In this document: piece after piece, positions 24,782 to 33,735 of the stretch
Numbering within the stretch: the first letter of the stretch is position 1
Layout of the letters: every line of letters starts with the position of its first letter
Origin: Paenibacillus bovis
Lineage (GTDB): Bacteria > Bacillota > Bacilli > Bacillales > Bacillaceae_C
Length of the DNA: 33,735 nucleotides
Direction: 5' to 3'
Assembly (NCBI GenBank): GCA_007679095.1
Contig: VEFU01000046.1
Span: 1-33,735 of the forward strand
The notes under the pieces: model-generated
Databases searched by the model: none
Told to the model about the DNA's origin: nothing
The model's input: the letters and a program-made list of their open reading frames with translations, nothing else
Translations under genes and position numbers: made by a program

Positions 24782-25591
24782 ATGGAACTTGCAGATAAAT
24801 CAGGTACTAAAACACCATTTTTGGTTAAAGATGCATTTGCAGGCACGATTGTATATCCCCCTGGTGGACATTTTGGTCCCAGGATACAAAACGACTTGCA
24901 ATTAGTATTACTCCATACAGGTGCAATGAACGTTTCTATTGACGGTGTGAAAAACAAAATTCCAGTCGGATCAGTAGTATTATTAAAACCAGGACACAAA
25001 GAAACCTTTTTATTTGCAAAAGAAATGGAAACTTGGCATCGTTGGATTTCAGTAACACCTGCTTATATCGATGAAATGTGGTTAGAAAAGCTAGAACAAT
25101 TACCACTATATATACCGATATCAGAAAAAATGAATGATCTGACCAGTCTCATTTTAACTATTCAACTTGACTATAAACAAGAAGATTCCCCTGTCTTGCA
25201 GTCTTTAGGTGAAGCGGCTATTTGGTTATACATTAGTGAGAGCAAGAAAATCAATTTACATCGCGGGCACCCTGCTCTTTTAAAGGCAAAAGAAATAATA
25301 AGTCATCAATATCATGAAGACTTATCTTTGAATGATATAGCAGAGGTAAGTGGTGTGACACAAGAACACTTAATTCGTTTATTCCAAAAGTACGAAAACA
25401 CAACACCTAAAAAGTATCTATGGAAGCGGAGAGTGGAAGCTGGCTTAGAGTTATTAAGGAATACAGGGTTGCAGATTGAAGAAGTTGCTTATAAAGTCGG
25501 CTTTAAAACCTCCTATCACTTTGCACGAGTTGTAAAACAACATGTAGGTCAGACGCCTTCTCAAATCAGAAAAGATTCTTGGAATAAGTGA
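24782..25591 (+). CDS. AraC-family transcriptional regulator (regulator 2)
   Basis: 269 aa. N-terminal cupin-type domain (about 1-120, PPGGHFGPRIQNDLQLVLLH) and C-terminal AraC DNA-binding domain (about 165-265: LSLNDIAEVSGVTQEHLIRL, then IEEVAYKVGFKTSYHFARV and GQTPSQIRK). The ATG at 24782 is favoured because GGAGG lies 8 nt before it; that same GGAGG would be inside the gene if ATG 24767 were used. It probably controls the PhyH gene upstream and perhaps nearby SBP genes. It ends at a terminator shared with the convergent SBP5 gene. Confidence 0.92.
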   Translation: MELADKSGTKTPFLVKDAFAGTIVYPPGGHFGPRIQNDLQLVLLHTGAMNVSIDGVKNKIPVGSVVLLKPGHKETFLFAKEMETWHRWISVTPAYIDEMWLEKLEQLPLYIPISEKMNDLTSLILTIQLDYKQEDSPVLQSLGEAAIWLYISESKKINLHRGHPALLKAKEIISHQYHEDLSLNDIAEVSGVTQEHLIRLFQKYENTTPKKYLWKRRVEAGLELLRNTGLQIEEVAYKVGFKTSYHFARVVKQHVGQTPSQIRKDSWNK

Positions 25592-25612
25592 TATACTTAC
25601 AGATAATAATAG

Positions 25613-25655
25613 AAAAAAGATGACTCCCGAGGCTACCTCAGAAGTCATCTTTTTT
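25613..25655. terminator. Bidirectional terminator between AraC gene 2 and SBP5
   Basis: AAAAAAGATGACT (25613-25625) pairs with AGTCATCTTTTT (25643-25654), with an inner GAGG/CCTC pairing. The A and T tracts give a U-rich tail in both directions, fitting the convergent genes on either side. Confidence 0.9.
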
Positions 25656-25663
25656 ATTGTATA

Positions 25664-27019
25664 TTACTCAATGCCATACTCTTCTTTCAATTTCTCAATT
25701 TCCGGTGCAAGTTGTTTCATTGTATCATCTTCTATTTTCTGCAATATTGTTCTCGAGTCGATGTTTTTATCGATTGATTCGTTAATCGCATCTATATAGA
25801 TTGGCCATGCTTGCCCATCTAAAATTGTCACGCGTTTAACAGGAATCTTATCAGGAATCGTCGTATATAGCTTATAATCCTCTTGGCCTCCTAAGTAATC
25901 ATTCGTATGTGCTTGATACCAAGGTAGATTAGCTATATGCGAGAATCCTGGTTGAACAGCATACTCCGCATAAATTTTCCATGCTTCTTCCGCTGTAGCT
26001 GCCCATTCTGCAAATGCCCATGCAGCATCCTTATTATCATTTTGTGCCGGAATAATAAATGTGGAGCCACCCATTTCTATATTTATGTCAAACGGCATTT
26101 TCGTTACTCGCCATTTACCAGCTTGTTCCGGCACAATATTTTCTAGATGTCTTGCACCACTTATCCCAATAGGAAATGAAGCGATTTTCCCTTGCTTTAA
26201 AAGTTGTTTTCCTTCTTCACTGAAGAGCCACATTTGCGGTGCCCAACCTAATTGCACGCCTTGTTTGACAAAATCTAATAACTCAATCATTCGTTCATCA
26301 TTACGAGTATAATTTAAATTAGAATCGAAATATCCTACAGCATCTCCATAATGAATGGCAGGTGAGTCTCTAAATTCATACATATATATATCATTTGCTG
26401 CAAGTAATTGTGCTGCTTCTAATACATTTTGAGGATCCTGAAGAAACTCTCCTAATTCCTCTGGATCTGTTGGTAATCCTACTTGCTCATATAGATCCGG
26501 TCGATAGAAGAATACACCAGGATGAACATCCCAAGGAAGTCCTAAAAGTCGTTTACCATCAAGTGACATATATCGTTCCCAGTTATACTCTGGATGGTAC
26601 TCTTTATAGCGCCCAGCATCGTATGGTGCTTCTAATAAATTTTCTAACAATCCTTCTGACGCATATCTAGGAACATCCCCTACAGCAACCTGTGCTACAT
26701 CTGGTGCTCCGCTTCCAGTATTGAGTGTTGTCTGGATTTTTTCATGGTGCTCACTATATTCAAAATTAGTAAAATTAACTTTTACATTTGGATACACTTT
26801 ATTAAATTCAGGAATCACTTCTTCAAACAAAGGATCAAATGCCCAAAAATTAATTTCTCCCTCAATACTCGTATCAAATACATAATTAATTCCTTCAGCA
26901 GCTGTATTATTTTTATTGCCATCTTTGGCTGAGTCTACTTTATCTTTTTTACCTGAACAGGCAGCCACTACTAAAGCAACGACCAGAAATGTTATTAATA
27001 TATTCATTTTGTTACGCAT
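25664..27019 (-). CDS. ABC sugar transporter substrate-binding lipoprotein (SBP5)
   Basis: 451 aa. ATG 27019 has AGGGGGA upstream and opens a lipoprotein signal ending ALVVAAC (Cys21). The binding domain (GEINFWAFDPLFEEVIPEF) keeps LPTDPEELGEFLQDPQN, DIYMYEFRDSPAIHYGD and NESIDKNIDSRTILQKIEDD. Unlike SBP1-4 I see no cre-type site upstream; instead there is a GntR-type operator identical to that of the GH172 gene, with an extra inverted half. It lies directly downstream of the aga-type operon but is separated by that operon's terminator, so it is the best candidate for binding the amino-sugar oligosaccharide that operon degrades. No permease is adjacent. Confidence 0.94.
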   Translation of the reverse strand: MRNKMNILITFLVVALVVAACSGKKDKVDSAKDGNKNNTAAEGINYVFDTSIEGEINFWAFDPLFEEVIPEFNKVYPNVKVNFTNFEYSEHHEKIQTTLNTGSGAPDVAQVAVGDVPRYASEGLLENLLEAPYDAGRYKEYHPEYNWERYMSLDGKRLLGLPWDVHPGVFFYRPDLYEQVGLPTDPEELGEFLQDPQNVLEAAQLLAANDIYMYEFRDSPAIHYGDAVGYFDSNLNYTRNDERMIELLDFVKQGVQLGWAPQMWLFSEEGKQLLKQGKIASFPIGISGARHLENIVPEQAGKWRVTKMPFDINIEMGGSTFIIPAQNDNKDAAWAFAEWAATAEEAWKIYAEYAVQPGFSHIANLPWYQAHTNDYLGGQEDYKLYTTIPDKIPVKRVTILDGQAWPIYIDAINESIDKNIDSRTILQKIEDDTMKQLAPEIEKLKEEYGIE

Positions 27020-27162
27020 TATTCAAATCCCCCTATTAAATTAATTCTGTGAAAACATTAAGACTGCTCCATGGCTATCTCTTTATATTGTTCACCTGCC
27101 TCTTTTTCTTGTGATGATGTTCTATTAAAATAAGATAATATTTATATCACCACAAGATATAG

Positions 27163-27194
27163 TGTTGTCATTACCAGCTTCTAAAATGGTAATG
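27163..27194 (-). promoter_or_regulatory. GntR-type operator with inverted half-site upstream of SBP5
   Basis: Read on the minus strand CTGGTAATGACAACA (27177-27163) equals the GH172 site. In addition CATTACCA (27169-27176) and TGGTAATG (27187-27194) form a perfect 8-bp inverted repeat with a 10-bp spacer, so two GGTAAT half-sites face each other about 150 bp upstream of the SBP5 start. Confidence 0.6.
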
Positions 27195-27232
27195 CATTCT
27201 GTAAAATTTTTCGATATTTTCCTGTATTTGAG

Positions 27233-27262
27233 AAAAAATCCACAGTGCTAGTACTGTGGATT
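27233..27262 (-). terminator. Rho-independent terminator of the aga-type operon
   Basis: On the minus strand AATCCACAGT (27262-27253) pairs with ACTGTGGATT (27246-27237) in a perfect 10-bp stem, followed by a run of T. It begins 6 bp after the GH123-type stop codon. Confidence 0.92.
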
Positions 27263-27268
27263 AATCCA

Positions 27269-28909
27269 TTAATCTAGCACCTTCGCAATCTCCTCATTTA
27301 CTACTTCTCTAAGATCTAATAAATAATCTGCTTCAATTGGATACTCTGAAAACGTAATGCTTTGCTCTTTTTCCATTAAATCTATTACGTATTGTTTTCC
27401 TTTCAATTCAGCTAGCCATTGAAACGCACGCAAATCTTGGAGTGCTTGTGCAAATACTCTTAACCTAATAGAATCAAGTGGTGTACCATTTTCTCCAGGA
27501 TACACGAGGAATGCATCGCCAGATGGGAACGCATTAATCGCATCCGTAATTTCAAAAGGATTAATCTTTTGTTTTGAAAGCTGACTGTTATAAAAGTTAT
27601 AGCCCCAATGCAAAAATCCTTCAATATCGTATTTAAATAATTGTGTTCCAATTATTCTTGTTCTTGCAGATGGCATTGCCATGAAACGATTGCTTACAAA
27701 TTTAGTTTGTCCGCAGCAATAATATGTCCATAATTTCGGAACTCCGTGTTTTATGAATTCATCAATATGACTATTCGCAACAACCGGTTTCCTCACAATA
27801 CCGTTTTTATAGAATGAATAATCACTTAACGCATCAATGATATGAAATCCTTCTAAATATGGCTCTGCAATTTCTTTAGCCTTTTTATATGTCTCGACAT
27901 TTCCTTCATTAGGCTCATCAGAGATGTGGAAATAAATCTTTTCAGTATCCCAATTTTCACGTAAAAATTCAGTTAGTGCTGGTAGAAATGCAGCTAAAAA
28001 TTCTTTGTATAATTCACTGTCTGCAGCTATATCCCACCCAAATTTACGGATATACTCCCCGTTTTCTTTCACGATAATTTTTGGTGCGAATTCCGCTCCC
28101 CATTGTGTAAAAAGATGGGCAATTTCTATATATTGAATCCCATTTCGTTTACACATTTCCAACCACTTTTTTAATAGTGAAAAATCAAAATGATACTTAT
28201 TCTGATCGTACGTTATTTTTACTAGTTGAACCGTTGTTCGCTCTCCACCAACTTCTGTATCTAAAGGAGGCGTAAACACAGGTGTTAAGATCATATTTAT
28301 TCCATTTTCACTAGCTGTTTTTATGAAATTCTCGACAATACGCCAATGCTCATCGGAAAAAGCCCCAACACCATAATAGTCTGCCAAACAATCCGTATGG
28401 AACCACTCCGTATGGATTAATTTTTGCTTTGGCAAAGAATGAGGAATAACCCATAATGAGAGCTGCTCATTCCATAATTCATTTCCTTCTAAATCCGTAA
28501 TTTTGATTACCACCGTATTCAATCCTGCTCCTAAATGCGCCTTCAAATCAACCCAAAGCGCATTCCAACCGTCCTTCTCCAATTCCATCTTGTTATTCTC
28601 CGCTGGTAATAGGAGATCAGGTAATAATCCTGGAGTTGTCGTTATATAATTATCATCGAAGTTGTCGGGATAAGCAGGTAAATTAGATGGAACTTTCTCT
28701 ACTTTACTAATAGTCGTTTCTATTCCTTCGTTTGTTATGATATGAATATTAACATAATCACTACTATCTGCTTTCTGATAATACGCAATTTGAAATGAAT
28801 ATTGTTCTTCCAGGAATATAGAAATTTCCCTTTGAGCAAATTCTCTTGGCTGACGGTCGGGGAATACTTTCTCTAGAGCGTCTGCCAATTGAAATTGTAT
28901 TTTCTTCAT
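27269..28909 (-). CDS. GH123/DUF4091-type hydrolase, probable beta-N-acetylgalactosaminidase
   Basis: 546 aa. An N-terminal beta-rich domain (about 1-160) precedes a TIM-barrel (about 165-480) and a short C-terminal region; the DUF4091 part lies in the last third. The adjacent pair D331-E332 in HISDEPNEG is where GH123 enzymes place the stabilising Asp and the acid/base Glu of substrate-assisted catalysis. Characterised GH123 members remove terminal beta-GalNAc from glycans. No signal peptide, so it would act on imported oligosaccharide. It overlaps the ROK kinase gene by 4 nt (ATGA) as last gene of an operon with agaS, aldolase and two kinases, and that context supports a galactosamine substrate. 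Activity remains inferred. Confidence 0.85.
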   Translation of the reverse strand: MKKIQFQLADALEKVFPDRQPREFAQREISIFLEEQYSFQIAYYQKADSSDYVNIHIITNEGIETTISKVEKVPSNLPAYPDNFDDNYITTTPGLLPDLLLPAENNKMELEKDGWNALWVDLKAHLGAGLNTVVIKITDLEGNELWNEQLSLWVIPHSLPKQKLIHTEWFHTDCLADYYGVGAFSDEHWRIVENFIKTASENGINMILTPVFTPPLDTEVGGERTTVQLVKITYDQNKYHFDFSLLKKWLEMCKRNGIQYIEIAHLFTQWGAEFAPKIIVKENGEYIRKFGWDIAADSELYKEFLAAFLPALTEFLRENWDTEKIYFHISDEPNEGNVETYKKAKEIAEPYLEGFHIIDALSDYSFYKNGIVRKPVVANSHIDEFIKHGVPKLWTYYCCGQTKFVSNRFMAMPSARTRIIGTQLFKYDIEGFLHWGYNFYNSQLSKQKINPFEITDAINAFPSGDAFLVYPGENGTPLDSIRLRVFAQALQDLRAFQWLAELKGKQYVIDLMEKEQSITFSEYPIEADYLLDLREVVNEEIAKVLD

Positions 28910-29820
28910 CTAACCATCTCCTCCACCTGATTCACTACTGTATAAGCGCCGTACAATGCCGCATGATTCCTTAACTTAGCTAATGTAATTTCTGTAAACA
29001 CTTTATATACATCCATCACTTTATGTTGATATTTTTCTTGTATATCTTCTAATAATGACTTACCTTGTGCTGTTATTCCTCCTCCAATAATGATCACGTC
29101 AGGATTGTAGAGGTGAGTAATATTCACGAGACCAGTAGATAAGTAATTTAAAAAACGATCATATGCTTCTTTTGCATGAGGATCCTGTTTTTTCACTAAA
29201 TCCATTATCTCCTTACCATTTGCACTGTCGTTACCAGAGATTCTCGTATAATGACGGACAAGTGCTCCTGTTGATGCATACCGTTCAAGACAACCACTAA
29301 AACCACATGGGCAACTTTCCCCATCATGAACAATAGACATATGGCCAAGTTCACCTGCTAAATAGCCCGCTCCTCGCATTAACTGACCATTTATTACTAC
29401 TGCTCCCCCAATTCCAGTACCAAGTGTGAGAAGAACAACATCCTGCTTCCCTTGAGCTGCACCTAGCCAAACTTCTCCAAGGCAAGCACATCTAACATCA
29501 TTCTCAACAGACACATGTAAATTTGTTTTTTCCTTTACGATTCTTGCAAGTTGTAATCCGGAATAATCCTTAATATTAGCGGAAAATAATACTTCTCCAC
29601 GCTCATGATCAATTAATCCACATGCAGAGATTCCAATATTTTGAATCTCATATTTTTGACGCATTAATGCCACTTGTTGGGCAATTATTTCAGGAATTTG
29701 GATCGCAGCGTTTTCCTTCGGAGTTGCTACTTTTCCAGTAGTAAAAATTCCTCCACTACTTGAAATAACACCAAACTTTATATAAGTTCCACCTATATCA
29801 AAACAAGCACTATATTTCAT
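28906..29820 (-). CDS. ROK-family sugar kinase
   Basis: 304 aa. N-terminal phosphate-binding loop DIGGT (8-12), catalytic Asp in VENDVR (D108), LGTGIGGA (133-140), and the ROK zinc signature with H160 and CPCGFSGCLE (C170, C172, C177). There is no N-terminal helix-turn-helix, so it is a kinase and not a ROK repressor. Members phosphorylate glucose, GlcNAc, ManNAc, allose and related sugars at C6. With GH123 immediately downstream (4-nt overlap) and agaS in the same operon, GalNAc or galactosamine is the likely acceptor. The ATG at 29820 follows the PfkB stop codon by 2 nt. Confidence 0.92.
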   Translation of the reverse strand: MKYSACFDIGGTYIKFGVISSSGGIFTTGKVATPKENAAIQIPEIIAQQVALMRQKYEIQNIGISACGLIDHERGEVLFSANIKDYSGLQLARIVKEKTNLHVSVENDVRCACLGEVWLGAAQGKQDVVLLTLGTGIGGAVVINGQLMRGAGYLAGELGHMSIVHDGESCPCGFSGCLERYASTGALVRHYTRISGNDSANGKEIMDLVKKQDPHAKEAYDRFLNYLSTGLVNITHLYNPDVIIIGGGITAQGKSLLEDIQEKYQHKVMDVYKVFTEITLAKLRNHAALYGAYTVVNQVEEMVR

Positions 29821-29822
29821 AT

Positions 29823-30764
29823 TTATCTCCCCTCATTTAAAGGAGTCACTTTAACTTGTGGAACTAATTTTTCCACTACTACTTTTTCAACATAACCCGT
29901 TTGTTCCTCGACTGCATTTGCCATCCCGCATGCACATGCAAATGCTAATGACTTAGAAATAGAGAACCCTTGTTGTAGAGCATACGCCATCCCTGCTAAC
30001 ATACTATCTCCTGACCCAACTGGATTTTTCACTTCCATTTCGGGAATCTCTGCTTTCAGTATATTTTCTTGTCCTACTAAAATAGCACCTTTAGGACCTA
30101 ATGAAAGCAATACATACTGTACTCCTTTATTACAAATCATCTTTGCTGCCTCTAACATTTCTTCTTCATTTGAAAGCTCTCTACCAACATACGCATGAAG
30201 TTCCATTTCATTGGGTTTTATCAAGTAAGGTGTACCTTCAATTCCCTCCGTAAGTGCGTTTCCACTCGTATCTAAAAGAAATGGTATATGTAATTCTCGA
30301 GTAATTTCCCCCATTTCCTTATAAAATGGACTTGGCATCCCTTTTGGCATACTACCTGAAGCGATCACTATATTGGCTTTCTGACACAGATGTTTAAAAT
30401 GGATTCGGAAACGTTCCACTTCCTCTTTCGAAATTGTCGGTCCTCTTTCCATTAATTCTGTTTGTGTTCCTGCTATAGGATCTAACATTGCTAGACATGT
30501 TCGCGTTTCTTCCTCGATTTCCAGAAAATCATGCGTTAAGTTTACACTGTCTAGTTGATTCTTAATCCAAGTACCAGTGCTTCCACCTAATAAACCAGTA
30601 CACAGTACTTCACTATTTAATTGTTGCAGAACCCGAGAGACATTCAACCCTTTCCCACCTGCAGTTTTATTGCCATTTTCTACTCGATGCCCATGACCTA
30701 TTTGAAAATGATGTACATGATAGGATACGTCAATTGCTGGATTTAGAGTTACTGTCAATATCAT
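29823..30764 (-). CDS. PfkB-family kinase, tagatose-6-phosphate kinase / 1-phosphofructokinase (LacC) type
   Basis: 313 aa, typical length for the LacC/FruK branch. N-terminal TVTLNPAIDVSYH, GGKGLNVSRVL (36-46), and the C-terminal GSGD anion-hole motif in NPVGSGDSMLAG with catalytic D253. In this operon, directly between a class II ketose-bisphosphate aldolase and a ROK kinase and with agaS upstream, tagatose 6-phosphate is the most likely substrate, giving tagatose 1,6-bisphosphate. A fructose 1-phosphate kinase role is possible but no PTS gene is present. It follows the aldolase stop codon by 6 nt. Confidence 0.9.
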   Translation of the reverse strand: MILTVTLNPAIDVSYHVHHFQIGHGHRVENGNKTAGGKGLNVSRVLQQLNSEVLCTGLLGGSTGTWIKNQLDSVNLTHDFLEIEEETRTCLAMLDPIAGTQTELMERGPTISKEEVERFRIHFKHLCQKANIVIASGSMPKGMPSPFYKEMGEITRELHIPFLLDTSGNALTEGIEGTPYLIKPNEMELHAYVGRELSNEEEMLEAAKMICNKGVQYVLLSLGPKGAILVGQENILKAEIPEMEVKNPVGSGDSMLAGMAYALQQGFSISKSLAFACACGMANAVEEQTGYVEKVVVEKLVPQVKVTPLNEGR

Positions 30765-30770
30765 TGCAAT

Positions 30771-32781
<2,011 letters not shown>

Positions 32782-32804
32782 TTTTTCATCTCCTAATATT
32801 GTAA

Positions 32805-32819
32805 TGTTGTCACTACCAC
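32805..32819 (-). promoter_or_regulatory. GntR-type operator upstream of agaS
   Basis: Read on the minus strand GTGGTAGTGACAACA differs from the GH172 and SBP5 operators at 2 of 15 positions and is 24 bp upstream of the agaS ATG. The regulator gene is immediately upstream, so this is the expected position of the local repressor's main site. Confidence 0.6.
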
Positions 32820-32826
32820 TTAATTG

Positions 32827-32850
32827 AAAGTAGATAAAATTATCTACTTT
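32827..32850 (-). terminator. Hairpin at the end of gntR gene 2
   Basis: AAAGTAGATAA (32827-32837) and TTATCTACTTT (32840-32850) are perfect 11-bp inverted repeats overlapping the last codons and stop of the regulator. The tail on the minus strand is only weakly T-rich (TTTCAATT), so it may attenuate rather than fully stop transcription into agaS. Confidence 0.5.
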
Positions 32851-33563
32851 AGTTCCACCGTGTACGTAAATTTATCTCCTCTAGCAATCGTAACCGTGTA
32901 TTCAATAACCAAATCTTTTTCATATGTAGTTCGTATAATGAGAAGACTCGGCTCTCCCTCTTGAATATGCAATCTCTCTGCCTCTAGGTCAGTAGGTATT
33001 GTAACTTTAAAGCTCTCGTTAGCACGTGTTATCGTTGCTGAATAATGATCGCGAAAGATGTTATACATCGGATTATTTTCTAAGTCATCCTTTGTTAAAT
33101 TAGGAAATCGATGTACCGGTACATAGGATGTTTCATACATCATTGGTTCATTATCCGCATAACGCAAACGTGTTATTTCATATACTTGTGCACTTTCTTC
33201 TATCTTCATGTTTTTAGCTATGTTACTACTAGGATAAATAATTTTAAAATCCAACACTTTCGTGGATGGAACCTTATTAATTTTTTTCATTTCTTCTGTA
33301 AAGCTATAAAATTGAACAAGACTTTGATTAATCACTTTAGGAGATACAAACGTTCCTTTACCATGCTGTTTGTAAATATAGTTTTCTTTTTCAAGTTCTT
33401 GCATTGTTTGTCTAACTGTCGTACGACTTACATCATACATTTCACACAGCTCTCGTTCAGAAGGAAGTTTATCATGTTCCTTATAAAAACCAGATTCAAT
33501 TTTTTCAATAATAATGTCGGTTAATTGATAGTAAAGTGGTAAGCGACTATCCTTATTAATCAT
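32844..33563 (-). CDS. GntR-family (HutC/UTRA type) regulator of the aga-type operon (regulator 2)
   Basis: 239 aa. N-terminal winged helix (about 5-75: LPLYYQLTDIIIEKI, then MYDVSRTTVRQTMQELEKEN and KQHGKGTFV) and a UTRA sensory domain (about 90-235, VYEITRLRYADNEPMMYETS). Family members such as NagR/YvoA, DasR and AgaR2-like regulators bind amino-sugar phosphates and recognise TGGT-N4-ACCA-like sites. A TGGTTATTACCA sequence lies upstream of this gene and related operators precede agaS, SBP5, SBP3 and the GH172 gene, so it is probably an autoregulated repressor released by galactosamine 6-phosphate or a similar ligand. ATG 33563 has AAGGAG upstream. Confidence 0.93.
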   Translation of the reverse strand: MINKDSRLPLYYQLTDIIIEKIESGFYKEHDKLPSERELCEMYDVSRTTVRQTMQELEKENYIYKQHGKGTFVSPKVINQSLVQFYSFTEEMKKINKVPSTKVLDFKIIYPSSNIAKNMKIEESAQVYEITRLRYADNEPMMYETSYVPVHRFPNLTKDDLENNPMYNIFRDHYSATITRANESFKVTIPTDLEAERLHIQEGEPSLLIIRTTYEKDLVIEYTVTIARGDKFTYTVELK

Positions 33564-33610
33564 TTTTTTCTCCTTACATGTAATCCTAATGATGTTTTTC
33601 TAACTGGACA

Positions 33611-33625
33611 CATGGTTATTACCAG
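33611..33625 (-). promoter_or_regulatory. Variant GntR-type operator upstream of gntR gene 2
   Basis: Minus-strand CTGGTAATAACCATG shares the GGTAAT half with the other operators and contains TGGT-N4-ACCA (33613-33624), a symmetric form like the dre sites of NagR/DasR. Located 48 bp upstream of the regulator's ATG, it suggests autoregulation. A weaker related stretch (GATAACATTATTATATC on the minus strand) lies at the window end, about 33712-33728. Confidence 0.5.
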
Positions 33626-33735
33626 TTGTAGTTATTTTACCATAGTCAGATACTAAATTAAACCTGAATCCGTGATGAAATCATTCCTAAATTCACCTCC
33701 AAAGCCTGATATAATAATGTTATCAACGAGTTTAA

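Overview
The window is AT-rich and its proteins, strong AGGAG-type ribosome binding sites, GTG/TTG starts, lipoprotein solute-binding proteins, CcpA-type operators and intergenic repeat style all point to a Gram-positive Bacillaceae member (a Gracilibacillus/Oceanobacillus-like genome is my best guess from protein style; no marker gene settles it). Almost the whole window is an accessory carbohydrate-use region. I saw no rRNA, tRNA, transposase or CRISPR array.

Layout. (1) 1-8.1 kb, minus strand: an apparent six-gene operon, read from 8.1 kb down to 1.7 kb: a sugar phosphate isomerase/epimerase gene broken by an in-frame TAA, an M24 'pita-bread' protein that seems to lack two metal ligands, a Gfo/Idh/MocA oxidoreductase, a second xylose-isomerase-like epimerase, an L-fucose/arabinose-isomerase-like protein and a phosphofructokinase-family kinase. 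It is followed by sugar-binding lipoprotein SBP1. (2) 8.2-10.5 kb, plus strand: an AraC regulator, a PhyH-type dioxygenase and a highly structured intergenic repeat. (3) 10.5-16.5 kb, minus strand: aldehyde dehydrogenase, GntR regulator, 2-hydroxyacid dehydrogenase and a GH116-type glycosidase. (4) 16.7-22.0 kb, minus strand: SBP2, SBP3, a DJ-1/PfpI protein and SBP4. (5) 22.8-25.6 kb, plus strand: a DUF2961/GH172-type protein, a second PhyH dioxygenase and a second AraC regulator. (6) 25.7-33.6 kb, minus strand: SBP5, then a compact operon agaS - class II aldolase - PfkB kinase - ROK kinase - GH123-type hydrolase, and the GntR regulator upstream of it.

How it fits together. Five paralogous lipoproteins would capture oligosaccharides; no ABC permease or ATPase gene lies in the window. 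The three glycosidase-type proteins (GH116, GH172, GH123) have no signal peptide, so cleavage is probably cytoplasmic. The right-hand operon makes a coherent route for galactosamine-type sugars: GH123 release of GalNAc, ROK phosphorylation, AgaS isomerisation/deamination to tagatose 6-phosphate, PfkB phosphorylation and aldol cleavage. The deacetylase it would need is not present. The left-hand operon looks like a different, unassigned sugar route based on oxidation/isomerisation and a PFK-like kinase.

Regulation visible in the DNA. A GGTAATGACAACA-type operator recurs upstream of SBP3, the GH172 gene, SBP5 and agaS, with a variant upstream of the gntR gene at 32844-33563, suggesting one local GntR regulon. 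CcpA (cre)-type sites lie upstream of SBP1-SBP4, GH116 and GH172, with four in the SBP4/GH172 divergent region alone. Most unusual items: the orphan SBP family, the interrupted epimerase, the degenerate M24 protein, the duplicated AraC-PhyH modules, and a repeat element with four small hairpins sharing the same loop.
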